A stretch of DNA of 64,000 nucleotides, taken from Cannabis sativa (Eukaryota; Streptophyta; Magnoliopsida; Rosales; Cannabaceae). Under the pieces are notes generated by a model. It saw only the letters and a program-made list of their open reading frames with translations. It was not told where the DNA came from and did not search any database. The stretch is from contig NC_083610.1 of the NCBI RefSeq assembly GCF_029168945.1, positions 50,857,429 to 50,921,428 on the forward strand. The letters are read 5' to 3'. A program made the position numbers and the translations under genes. Below, piece by piece: positions 12,416 through 24,012 of the stretch (within the stretch, counting starts at the first letter, position 1; the number at the start of each line of letters is the position of its first letter).

Positions 12416-14275
12416 TGTTGGGTTTTATGCCCTAAATAAAACTCATTTCAATATAATCAGATTTACTTATTAATAAAGATTAAAAATAACATTTTATGTT
12501 GCATGGTTCACATGATTTATTTCATGATTATATGTATATAATGTATGAATTCTTTTTAAGTCCAGAACATATGAGTTTGTTAAAGATTATAGTGTTGTCA
12601 GCACAATGGAATATAATCTTAATTATATTCAAAAGTTTATTCCCTGATTTGTTAGAACACTGGATTTAGATTGACATGGTATAATCAGCGATAGGTATTC
12701 CTACACCTTGGAAAAGTGTGATGTCCTTTCCAGGACATTGGCAAAGTTTACCAGTATCGGATGTATGGAGTATACATCGGAAGGGACCAATATTGAACTT
12801 TGATTAGATATATTAAAACTTACCGTAATATCTATTCAATTCAATATCACCTGTTGATCCTAGATCAAATGATCTTAATCCTGATATGGTTAGGTTCAAT
12901 CTCAAGAGTGTTATCCGTGTTCTTTGATTTGTTAGTTAAGCCTACTTTTGGGTCAGGGTGATACGTACATTTTGGGAACACGGTAGTGCAATTGAGTGGG
13001 AGTGCTAACATAAATATGGAATCTATAGCTTCTATCTGGCGAATAGAAAAGAAAGTAAAGGATGATTTCCTTCGAGCTTAACCAAACGAAAATAAATGGT
13101 GGAGATCTCATTTCACTTAGCTGAAATATCATTTATAAAGGGTTAAGTGTTTTAAGGATAAAATACATTGTAGGGTGTTACGGTAATTTAATCCCTTTAC
13201 AGTGTAAATCATCTATATAGAGGATCATTGATCACATTAGGGTTATAACAATGGATAACTAATGACGTGTCTATATCATGGAACATATAGAGCGCTCTAT
13301 ATGACTGAGAGTGCAATTCCAAGTTCTAAGTGTGGATTCAATGAGGAATTAATAAGTTAGGGAATTTACTTGGTAAATTCGGTTCGACTTATTGGAAGCT
13401 CGGTTATATAGACCCATGGTCCCCATACTAGTTGAGACCATACTGTTTGTAAGACTCAGTTAATTGATTTTAATTAATCAATTAAAATTCTAAAGTTAGA
13501 CTATGTCTACTTTGTGAATTTTCACAAAGCAAGGGTAAAACAGAAAATAGAGAGTTTAAAGGGTATATTTATTAATTGAGAAACTTTGATTAATTTTTAT
13601 TAATAAATAAAATAAATGACAATATTTTATTTAATAATTAATTATAGTTATTAAATAATTAGATTTGACATTTATGTAGTTGAAAGAGAGAATTGACAAT
13701 CTTTGAGAAAATGGAAACTAGAAATGATTAAATAGGAAAGTTGGAAAAGTGGAAGGCTTGTGTTTCCTCAATACATGGCCGACAACCTTTACCCCTATTT
13801 CTCATTTTATTTTTCATTTTTAAATGCCAAATAATTCAACTTTAACCCTATGTGGTATTCTGTAAATAGAAGGTAAAGGCTTCAGGTTTGAAACAGACTT
13901 TACTGAATATTTTCTCAAACACTGGTAAGCCGCCACTCTCTCTCTTTCTTTCTATTATGTTTTCGAAAATCCTTGAGTGATGAGTAGTGCCCACACACAT
14001 CAAGTGGTATCTCAATCATAGTATGTAAGACTATGGAAATTTTGCATCAAAGAAGGAGAAAAGAAGATCCAGATTCAGATCTTGATTATGCTCTGCTACA
14101 GAAAGGAATCAAGGGCTAGAGATCTGAATGGAAGGAGTCATATTATTCCGCTGCACCCACTGTAAGCTTTTCTTAACTTTATATGTGTTTATTTTCATTG
14201 TTTTAGAATTCATATTAGGTTGTTAATCCAACATACTTGTTAGTAAATCTTGATCCTGGTAAAATAATTCCAACA
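12416..14275 (+). repeat. Solo Copia LTR in the Tat-like 5' LTR (1860 bp)
   Basis: A full LTR runs from TGTTGGG to CCAACA. The flanks are GGAAG (12411-12415) and GGATG (14276-14280). The undisturbed 3' LTR reads GGATG at the matching site (near 32320), so the left duplication has mutated once. The upstream third of this LTR differs from the 43583-type and matches the 18785 copy, which defines a second U3 variant. Confidence 0.9.
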
Positions 14276-14499
14276 GGATGTGCGTATAAGGAAATAAGCA
14301 AAGGCATGTAGACAAGGATGACGTTGGACGAGAGCTCGAAGGACAAGGCATGCAAGGGAAGAGCGTACCACCATGCCTTTTGAAGACTGAGAGCAAGGAG
14401 GTACAAGGAACGATGACAACAGACCTGCAAGGCCTGAAGACCCGACCGAGTGTATGCCACAACCAATCTCTAACACCATATACTCGGGGACCACCTCGC

Positions 14500-14770
14500 G
14501 TGCATGCTGCTGGAGACCACGCGCATGTACCCAGAGACCATCCTCCTGCAACCTGCATTTAGGGACCATCTGACACTAGACAAGGGTACCGGATGCCATG
14601 CCACCTCCATCTCTTGCAATTGGGGACCACACACATGTACCCAGAGACCATCCTTCTACAGCCTGCAACTCGGGACCACGCGCATGTACCCGGAGACCAT
14701 CCTCCTACAACCTGCAATTGGAGAATATCTGACACTAGATAAGGGTACCGGGTGCTAGGCCACCTCCAGC
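14500..14770 (+). repeat. Tandem repeat in distal part of Tat-like LTR
   Basis: About three imperfect units contain GGGACCACGCGCATGTACCC, AGAGACCATCCTCCTGCA and GACACTAGACAAGGGTACC. The same units recur in the 3' LTR at about 32530-32800 in a different arrangement. The array lies upstream of the TATA box at 14843, so it is in the probable U3 promoter region. Confidence 0.7.
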
Positions 14771-14842
14771 ACGTCCAGCATACAGTGGGAAAGCAACGTC
14801 TTTTCCTCATGGGACCACTTTGTACAGCTGGCCATTAGAGCC

Positions 14843-14878
14843 TATAAATACCCCCCATCTCAGATGTGAGAGGGGGGA
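14843..14878 (+). promoter_or_regulatory. LTR TATA box with an adjoining hairpin
   Basis: TATAAATA at 14843-14850 is followed at once by an inverted repeat. C14851-56 pairs with G14872-77, and CTCA pairs with TGAG around a GATG loop, with one bulged A. The 3' LTR copy has TAAAAATA instead, so its TATA box is damaged, but most of the hairpin is kept. This is probably the U3/R boundary region. Confidence 0.6.
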
Positions 14879-15035
14879 TGGAAAGTCATTTGGTGTAACT
14901 GAGATATTGAATTCAATATGGAAAGGAATATTAAGACTTCTTTTCACCTTCATGTTTATCTTATCTTTTATCACATTTCTGGGTAACCTTGATTTTTCGA
15001 CCACTAACTTAGTTGACGAGTTCTCACCGTCAACA

Positions 15036-15058
15036 GTTTGGCACCGTTTGTGGGAACG
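15036..15058 (+). other. Primer-binding site of the Tat-like element
   Basis: GTTTGGCACCGTTTGTGGGA follows the 5' LTR directly. It resembles the TTGGCGCCGTCTGTGGGAA site typical of Tat/Ogre Gypsy elements, with CpG-decay-type changes. The exact primer tRNA cannot be named from sequence alone. Confidence 0.65.
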
Positions 15059-15060
15059 AA

Positions 15061-17219
15061 ATGATTAAGCTAAGAGATTTATTTACACAGAATCGATACA
15101 AAATGCCTAGATGCTCTCACTGCCTTAAAGACATGGTTATCCTCCTTGACAACAACCAGTTGGTCATTTCGAAGCAAGAACTCCCTCCACCCGACATCAG
15201 AAAAGGAGGCGCTGATGGCAACAAGCCTCAAGTAAGAGAAGAAAATGAGAACGTTGTCCAGCCTCAAGTAGGAGGAGAGGGCGTGAGCGGGCAGGAACCT
15301 CAAGCAAGACAAGGAGATTGTCACCGTGAAAAGACCCTAGTGGACAGCAGCACAACAAAGTTACCACCTCTGTCACGACCAAAGGTAAAGGCGTGACACG
15401 AAGGAAGGAGGTCTTGTCGTCACCCAATCAACCCCTACCACCAACACTGCGAGATCCCATTACCTCGCGACATTGTCCCAGAAAGGAGAAATGGGCTAAC
15501 TCTATGAGCCCAAAATCCCAAACTCGCCACTATGAAGATGAACTAAAAAATCTCTACCGGAAGAGCCAAAGGCTAGAAACTACGCTGGCCAATATGCAAG
15601 AAGTACTGAGCGCCATTCTTGAAGGCAAAACTCAAACTTCACACTTTTTGTACAAAGGTCACCGGTAAGAGTGTACAATCTAAACTCCGCACAATGGTGG
15701 GAAGAGCGCCATGCCATCAACGGGTAGCACCTTAAAGGGTGAGGGAGGAAGGGGCCTATCGCAAAATGAGAACCCAAGAGGTTACCCAGAGCAACATGAA
15801 TCTATCTGCTTGGGTAAGATCGCAATTTATAAACATCATATAGCCATACGAAGGGGCTTGAGCCAAAGAATCTCACGCAAGGGGACATTGCACTAGCACC
15901 CCCTCTCAAAAGCAAAGCGAGCACAAGGTATCTCCCCTCAACCATGATGGAGAGCTGCATGATGATGGGATGAGAGGAGTACTACCCGAAGTCTCCATGC
16001 GAACTGCTAGGAAAATCCATGTTCTGTTCACCAACTCCCGAGAAAGAGTGAAAAAGGGAATGAGAGAGCTAGAATAAGAGATACAAGATCTACGTCGAAG
16101 GATGGCTACGACATCAAAGGAAGATTCAAAGGATGATGAACTCGACGAAGAGTCCCCTTTCTTGAGGGAAATTCAAATGGAACCACTTCCACCCAATTTC
16201 AAGGAGCCTTGCATGACGCCATATGATGGTACGACTGACCCAAAATCCTTCTAGGAGCTTTTAGTGAGCTGATGAAGATGAAGAGGGTATCCTGCAAGGC
16301 AAGATGCCAATGCCTTGTGATTACACTTGAAGGGGTCGCATACAAGTGGTTCAAGAGGTGTGGACCTGGAACAATGACATTATGGTAACAATTTTTAGAG
16401 GAATTCCTTCAACAGCGTCAAGCGGCAAGTGTTTACATTATGCCTGTAATGAGTATCACTGATGTAAAGCAAGGGGAGAAAGAAGGCTTAAGAAGGTACA
16501 TCCAATGCTTTAATGTCGAAGTGCCAAAGTAGGAAGAATGTCCAACGAAGAACATAAGTTCGCCATAGCTGCTGGAATACGCCCTGGGAGTGGATTATGG
16601 GGGAATATGTTGAAAAGGGAATTTGATGACATTGAAGACTTCTACGAGAGAGCAAAAAGGTATATTCGCATTTAGGAAGGCAACAGATTCTTGGAAACAG
16701 ACACAAGAGAATATACTTCGGGAAGCTTGTCGGACTCCTATAGGGTCTACTAGCCAATAACCCCAATGCTCGTACATCCAAGTAAAGCCTACGCTATCAA
16801 CCCATAAAAATAAATATCGAAGATATCCCCTTAAGAAAAGTTCCCCTACACAAGAAGAAGTACATAGCGATAGTAAGTTCGCTTTTAGTGTGCTACAATA
16901 AATGAAAGAAGGCACTCATGGGGGTCTCCGAGTCAAGGTGGATGACGTTCTTGGGGGCACCAAAAAAAAGAGAAAAAGGGATATTTTTTCAATTTGAGAA
17001 GGACTAGCTACCCTTGGTCGATGAGAGAAATGCTCCTACTTCTCCCATCAAAAGTTACTTAGCCGCAAGAGGTCTTGAAAGACACTCATGGCATAACGCT
17101 GAAATGAGAGGGATGCCTCTCAGGAGTAAGCAAACATTTTTCAATCAAGAGGGTAGCACGATCAAGTGCTATAAATCCCCCTCCCATACAAGCAAAAGGA
17201 TGGATTTACAATAAGAGGG
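15061..17219 (+). pseudogene. Gypsy-type gag, degenerate
   Basis: The N-terminal part (15061-15400) is charged and low in complexity. The recognisable Retrotrans_gag core is at about 16130-16560. It reads PLPPNF then PYDGTTDPKSF, then after a frameshift AYKWFKRCGPGT, QFLEEFLQQRQA and VKQGEKEGLRRYIQCFNVE, the usual order in Tat-lineage gag. Stops and frameshifts interrupt it repeatedly (for example TAG near 16252 and TAA near 16385). No zinc knuckle or protease motif follows before the 3' LTR, so pol is absent rather than just mutated. The protein would be a capsid-like component, but this copy cannot encode it intact. Confidence 0.75.
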
Positions 17220-17266
17220 AGACCGCTCAAAGAGCCAAAAATCCCCCAAGTATATGCTTGTCTACC

Positions 17267-17650
17267 ACTGCGAAAAATGGCTTAGCCAGAGAGTGACCCC
17301 CAGAGTTGCTCAACCAATGTCGGTTACAAAGATGGCTTGGCCAAAGAATGACCCCTAGAGTTGCTCAGCCAACGCTGGTTACGAAGATGGCTTAGCCAGA
17401 GAGTGACCTAGGGTCACTCAGCCAACACCGGTTACAAAGATGGCTTGGCCAAAGAGTGACCCTGGAATCGCTCGGCCAACGCCAGTTACAAAGATGGCTT
17501 GGCTAGAGAGTGACTCCAATTCGCTCGGCCAATGCCAATTACAAAGGGTTCGGCCAAAGAATGGTCCCCAAAGTCACTTAGCCAACACCAGTTATGAAAG
17601 TTATTGGGCCAAAGAGTTACCCTCAGAGTCGTTCAGCCAAGGCTAAGTAA
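17267..17650 (+). repeat. Seven-unit ~54-bp tandem repeat after gag
   Basis: Units of 51-60 bp begin AAAGATGGCTTGGCCA and end GCCAACGCCGGTTAC, repeated about seven times with roughly 10-25% divergence. The unit is close to a multiple of three and stays partly open (the MAW...P...T pattern), so it might once have encoded an 18-residue repeat at the gag C-terminus. Confidence 0.8.
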
Positions 17651-17778
17651 AATTGTTGCTCGACATATTGGTGCGAAGTAAAGTGCAACCAAGGGAAGCC
17701 ACCCATACAAAGGGAGCACTATCTCAAAAAAATTAAGAGGGTCCCACGCCTCGGCAAGGTAGATCCCTCAACTTATTC

Positions 17779-17824
17779 AGTCTACAAGAATACTTAAAAG
17801 AATTCTTGTAGACTAGGGGGTAAG
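17779..17824 (+). other. Perfect 13-bp hairpin overlapping the polypurine tract
   Basis: AGTCTACAAGAAT (17779-17791) and ATTCTTGTAGACT (17802-17814) are perfect inverted repeats around a 10-nt loop. The right arm runs straight into AGGGGGTAAG, the polypurine tract that ends where the 3' LTR starts (17825). Confidence 0.75.
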
Positions 17825-17925
17825 TGTTAACCCAAAAATCGACAAAATTTATTTTTGAGATTAGTCAACAATCAGCCACATTAGTCAAGAGACATCGACT
17901 ACAAGAGTCGGTCAAAGAATGACTG
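17825..17925 (+). repeat. 3' LTR of the Tat-like element, first fragment
   Basis: It starts TGTTAACCC and matches the first 100 bp of the 5' LTR (11277 onward). It is cut by the chromovirus insertion; GACTG at 17921-17925 is the left target duplication, with GATTG at 31234-31238 on the right (one mismatch). Confidence 0.85.
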
Positions 17926-18784
17926 TGTAACGCCCTAACTATTAGGCATGCTACCCAAGACACTTAAGAAACCCTAATCCCCTAAGACGAATTACTAATA
18001 AAATTAGCGCGGAAATTAAACTTTATTTACAAATGGAAGAAAAGAAACTTGTAATAAATTTAAACTTTATAAACTTAAAGTTTCATGTGTCGGGATCCCA
18101 AAAATATTTTCAAAATATTATTACAAGTTCGTTTTCACTAGCTGACCTAGGCGGCAAAATAGAGTCACAAAAATTACATCACTGATAGACCCCAACCCGC
18201 TTGGTCTAGTGGTGCCCGAACATGTACATGCACCGTCCAGCTCCCATACTCATGGCTGATCAGAAACAACTTTACCCTTTCCTGCACAGTAGACCACCCG
18301 TGAGCCAAGCCCAGCAAGACAGTATAATATATTAATAACATATTTATCACACTATATAAATATTAATGCCATTCTCATATGCTTGTATGACACAGACCTG
18401 CATGTTACGCTCACATGCCTATTTATGTCTATGTAACGTAGACCTACGTGTTGCGCTCACAAGTCTAAATACAATAAGGCCTTAGAACAGTTCATCTCGG
18501 TTCTAGTTACCGAGTCCAACCTGGTTATGCCTTGAACACATAACCCTAAATCTCAATATACTCATATACTCAGCATGGCATAACATTTACACAACATATA
18601 TCACTAGGGTAATAACCCTAGGCTATTAAACCGCTCATGTTAGGGTGATAACCCTAATCCCAGTTACTAATTAATCACATATATCATATCCAATATAAGT
18701 GCCACCGCGCATAACTCTACGTGTTAACTACTGTCTTACCTGATGTCCTGCAAAAATAGAGATTCCAAATCCCCGGGTGCTTCT

Positions 18785-20699
18785 TGTTGGGTTTTATGCC
18801 CTAAATAAAACTCATTTCATATAATCAGATTTACTTATTAATAAAGATCAGAAATAACATTTTTATGTTGCATGGTTCACATGATTTATTTCATGATTAT
18901 ATGTATATAATGTATGAATTCCTTTTAAGTCCAGAACATATGAGTTGGTTAAAGATTATAGTGTTGTCAGCACAGTGGAATATAATCTTTATTATATGTT
19001 CAAAAGTTGATTCCCTGATTTGTCAGAACACTGGATTTAGACTGACATGGTATAATCAGCGATAGGTATTCTTACACCTTGGAAAAGTGTTATGTCCTTT
19101 CCAGGACATTGGCAAAGTTTACCAGTATCAGATGCATGGAGTATGCATTGGAATGGACCGATATTGAACTTTGAATTAGATTTTGAAACTTACCGTAAAC
19201 ATCTATTCAATTCAATATCATAAGTTGATCCTAGATCACATGATCGAAATCCTGATATGGTTATGCTCAATTTCAAGAGTGTTATTCGTGTTCTTTGATT
19301 TGTTAGTTAAGCCTTCTTCTGTATCAGGGTGATACGTACATTTTGGGAACACGGTAATGCAATTGAGTGGGGGAGCGCTAACATAAATATGGAATCTATA
19401 GCTTCTATTTGGCAAATAGAAGTAAAGGATGATTTCCTTCGAGCTTAACCAAACGAAGATAAATGGTGGAGATCTCATTTCACTTAGGTGAAATATCATT
19501 TATACAGGGTTAAGTGTTTTAAGGATAAAATACATTGTAGGGTGTTACGGTAATTTAATTCCTGTACAATGTAAATCATCTATATAGAGGATCATTGATC
19601 ACTTTAGGGTTATAACAATGGATAACTAATGATGTGTCTATATCGTGGAACATATAGAGCGTTTCTATATGACTGAGAGTGCAATTCCAAGTTCTAAGTG
19701 TGGATTCAATGAGGAATTAATAAGTTAGGGAATTTACTTGGTAAATTCGGTTCGACTTATTGGAAGCTCGGTTATATAGACCCATGGTCCCCATACTAGT
19801 TGAGGCCATACTGCTTGTAAGACTCAGTTAATTGATTTTAATTAATCAATTATAATTCTAAAAGTTAGACTATGTCTACTTTATGAATTCTCACAGTTTA
19901 AGGATGAAATCGTAAAGAAAAGGGTTTCTAGGTTTAATTATTAATTAAGAGACTTTGTATGTCTAATTAATAATTATTTTAAATGACAATATTATTTAAT
20001 AATCTATTTTAGTTATTAAATAATTAGTTTTGGCATTTAAATGATTAGAATTGGAAAAATGGCATTTTTGGAGAAATTGAAATAAAATTTAGGAAACTGC
20101 AAAATCCAAGTGAGGCCCATATTCCCTCTATGGCCGAGCACTCCCTTTGTGTTTCCCAATTCTTATTTTTATTTTTTAATTGTCATGTAATTGCTAATCA
20201 AAGCCTAGCTATAATAGGAAAGTGGTGGATCACACTAAATAAGGCAGTTAATTGATTACACAGTACTTAAGGAAACTGTTTTATTTGGAAAGTTGTGCTC
20301 TCCCTTTTCCCTATATAAAGCAACCTTGCTCTCTTCTCTTGCATGAATGAAAAGCCACGAAATTAAGAGAGAAAAGAGAGAGAATTTTCGAAATCCTTGT
20401 GAGATGAGTAGTGCCCACACACATCAAGTGGTATCTCAATCATAGTATGGAAGACTATGGAATTACTGCATCAAAGAAGGAGAAAAGAAGATCCAGGTTC
20501 AGATCTTGGTGATGCTCTGCTACAGAAAGGAATCAAGGGCTAGAGATCTGAACGGAAGGAGTCATATTATTCCGCTGCACCCACTGTAAGGTTTTCTAAC
20601 TTTATATGTGTTTATTTTCATTGTTTTAGAATTCATATTAGGTTGTTAATCCAACATACTTGTTAGTAAATCTAGATCCTGGTAAAATAATTTCCAACA
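18785..20699 (+). repeat. Solo Copia LTR in the chromovirus LTR (1915 bp)
   Basis: TGTTGGG to CCAACA, flanked by perfect CTTCT duplications at 18780-18784 and 20700-20704. The matching site in the other chromovirus LTR (near 29761) is uninterrupted. It carries the second U3 variant also seen at 12416, and a longer region before the TATA box. Confidence 0.92.
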
Positions 20700-20769
20700 C
20701 TTCTTACCAGGTGCCGGTAATCCTGCTCATATTTTTGGGATTTACACAAATAGGGTTAACCCCTGATTC

Positions 20770-22580
20770 TGTTGGGATTTTATGCCCTAAATAAAACCCA
20801 TTTCAATCTAATCTGATTTGTTATCAATGAAAGATTAGAAGTCATTTGTGTTTACATGTAGTTTTCATGTTTATGGTTTAATATATACAAAATCTGGTAA
20901 GTCCTGAACATATAGTCATTCACAATTACAGTGATGTCAACACAGTGGAATGTGATTGTGATTATATTCTTCAAAAGACAAAGTCCCTGATTCATCAGTG
21001 CACTGGATTTACACTGATGTGATAATCAACGATGAAGTATACTTACACCTTGGATAAGTGTTATGTTCTTTCCAGAACATTGGCAAAGTATGCTAGTTTC
21101 GGATGTATGCAGTATACATTGGACTTGGACCGATATTGATCTTGGTAAAGATATTATAATCTTACCGTTGTATCTTTCTAAGTCAATATCACTAGTTGAT
21201 CTTAGATCAAAAGATCTTAATCCTGACATGCTTAGGTTCAATCTCAGGAGTGCTATTCATGTTCTTTGATTTGTTAGTTAAGCCTACTTTCTGGTCAGGG
21301 TGATACGTACATTTTGGGAGCATGATAGTGCAATTGAGTGGGAGCCTTAAACATATATATGGAATCTATAGCTTATATCAGGACATAGAAGTGAAACGAT
21401 GATTTCCTTCGAGCTTGGCTTAATAGAGATAAATGGAAGAGCTCTTATTTCAGTGATTATATTAGCTCACTGAAATATCATTTAAAGGAAGCTAAGTGTT
21501 TTAAGGATAAAATACATTGAGGGGTGAAACGGTAAATTTATCCCTACTCGGTGTAAATCATCTGTAGAGGATCTTTGATTATTGAGATTGGAACGATGGT
21601 CAAATGTTTATAGCGCATCTATATCGTGGAACATATAGAGCGTTCTATATGACTGAGAGTGCAATTCCAAGTTCTATGGTGGATGCTTATTGGAAGCTCA
21701 GTTGTATAGGCCCATGGTCCCCATACTTGTTGAGACCATACTGCTTGTAAGACTCAGATGATTGATTTTAATTAATCAATTATAATTATAAAATTAGACT
21801 ATGTCTAGTTTATGAATTTTCACTAAGCGAGGGCTTAAATGTGAAGAAAAGAGATTCTAGGTCTTATTTATTAATCAAGATACTTTATTAAGTCTAATTA
21901 ATAAATATATTAAATGGTAATTTTATTTGATAATTAAAGTTAATTATTAAATAAATAGTTTTGGCATTTAAGTGGTTAGAATTGGAAAAATAGCATTTTT
22001 GAGAAAATAAGGAAAAATTGTCAAAAGTGGAAAAATTCCAAAGTGGGGCCCATTACTATGGCCGGCCACATGTATGGTAACTTTCACTTAATTTTTCCAT
22101 TATTTTAATGCCTAATAAATCCTAACCTAAACCTAGGTGGTTGCCTATAAATAGATAGTGATGGCTCACACTTAAAGATGATGAAATTTCTTGCCTTCAG
22201 GAAAAGTTGAGCCATCTATTCTATACCCTATATTCTGACCACGTTGCCTTCTTCTTCTCTTCATATTTTTTATATACCTTGAGTGATAGAGTGAGTGCCC
22301 ACACACATCAAGTGGTATCTCAATCATAGTGTGTAAGGCTGTGAAGAATCCAGAATCAAGAGAAGGACATTCGGGCTCAGATCTTGGTGATACTCTGCTA
22401 CAGACAGGATACAAGGGTTAGAGATCTGAGTGGAAGGAGCCATTATTATTCACTACACCCAAGGTAAGGTTTTCTGAAACTTTATATGTGTTTATTTACA
22501 ATTTTTTAGAAATTCATATTTAGGATGTTAAATAATATACATGGTAGTAAATCTAGATCCTTGTAAAACATAATCCAATA
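20770..22580 (+). repeat. Second solo Copia LTR in the chromovirus LTR (1811 bp)
   Basis: It starts TGTTGGGATTTTATGCC and ends CCAATA, with CA mutated to TA. GATTC duplications lie at 20765-20769 and 22581-22585. It is the most divergent member of the family here and lies only 70 bp from the previous one, with the empty site preserved near 29828. Confidence 0.9.
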
Positions 22581-24012
22581 GATTCCTCATTTATAAAATA
22601 TATACATGGCATTTAAAATACAGATAATCACAAAGTGCTCGGAACGTGCTTTCTAACGGTATATAGAACTCCCAAAACGGAGTTCGGATCACAAAGTTAT
22701 GAATTTTCAAAGTTAACACTCGAATCTGCCTAGATACTCGAGGGCGGGCCGCGACACCTGGGACCAACTCCAAGGTTCCACTCAAAGGGGTGGGCTGCAG
22801 TATGCAAAAGCCATGCCGCGGCACCTGAGTTCCAAACCCAGAAAACCAGCAAAATTCATACGAATTTCAGCTTCCAAACTCAACTAATTCATGCCAATAA
22901 CTAACCAAAACCTAACACCAAACAATAGATTTTATAAGAATCATACAGGGAGTTAAAAGCAACAATTCATGCATTAAAATTCAACATTAGACCCCATCAT
23001 TTCAGATTGCACAACAACACAAAATCATGCTTTAAACTAACAAAACTCAAGCTCAAGAACTTGAGCTTCAAACCATTCAACCTTATTGTTTTTTTTTCCT
23101 GCAGCCAACACCTAAAAAACACATGGATTCAAGCTAGAAAAACACTCTAAAAATCTCATCTAAAGCTCAACCAAAACCCAATTCAATCATATAATCAAAG
23201 ATTATGTACAAACATGCTCAAATCATAAAGAGAACACCAAAATGCAATCCTAAGCTCATCCTCAACCTATTTCATGATCTTCCAACAATAAAATTTCAGC
23301 AAATTAATCAAAGGTCAATGCTATAGATAGCTACCTCAAATTAATCCAAAGGCAAGCTCAAGATCATCACCTACAAAGCTTCAATCCAAGCACTTCTCAA
23401 GAAATCTTAAATTTTGAAATAAGTGTAGAGAAAGAGAAAGGGGGGGGGGGGGTTCGGGTTTGAGGTGTAAAAACTAGAAAATTCCATTTCCATTTTCCTC
23501 AAAATATCATCTTTTATCGAATATAACTTAGAGGTCAAACTGACCATTTTGCCCTTAGGGCCAAAAAGCACACACATAAACATTTAAAGGCATTTAAGTC
23601 AATTCACACATAAATAAATCCAATTAATTTTAAGATTTCTCACACATAACTTTAATTCCAATAATTAATCCCAAAATTGTATTTCGGCACCGAACCCAGT
23701 TCGGCCTGAAATATCCGGTTATGACAACACCGCGCCAACTTTTCAGAACACACCTGAAAAAGACGACACAGGCATACTATATAATAATATTGTCCCATAA
23801 GCACGTTCATAAATTAATTTCACTATTTTACCCTTCTCGGGTCAAAATTACTAAAATGCCCATAGCTTACCAATGGGGTCTTAACATGGCATAAATCATA
23901 TAAAATCTCATATATTAAATTACATAATAATATCCTTTCAAAAAAAAAATTACATAATAATATAATTCCTTAATAACACATCATTATCTAGTTAGGGTTT
24001 TGCTAATCCATT

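Larger units (their letters stand above)
11277..15035 (+). repeat. 5' LTR of the Tat-like element, split by a solo Copia LTR
   Basis: The LTR begins TGTTAACC and ends CCGTCAACA, directly before the primer-binding site. Its parts are 11277-12415 and 14281-15035, about 1894 bp without the nested LTR. It matches the 3' LTR pieces at 17825-17925 and 31239-33071 along its length. It contains two tandem-repeat zones and a TATA box. The GC-rich middle contrasts strongly with its AT-rich surroundings. Confidence 0.85.

Noticed and set aside
11655..12439. Several overlapping open frames on both strands, rich in Pro, His, Ser and Gly
   Set aside because: They are by-products of the strand-biased GC-rich minisatellite in the LTR. 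They have no domain and no consistent frame between the two LTR copies.
14215..14810. Open frames of 80-110 codons on both strands
   Set aside because: They lie across the edge of a solo LTR and the second LTR tandem array, with no similarity to any family I recognise.
22172..22824. Minus-strand frames of 77-80 codons
   Set aside because: They fall in the end of a solo LTR and in chromovirus LTR sequence; chance frames in repeats.
23434..23455. Poly-G tract of 12 or more bases in the chromovirus LTR
   Set aside because: The partner LTR has five G at the site, so this is ordinary slippage or a sequencing artefact.
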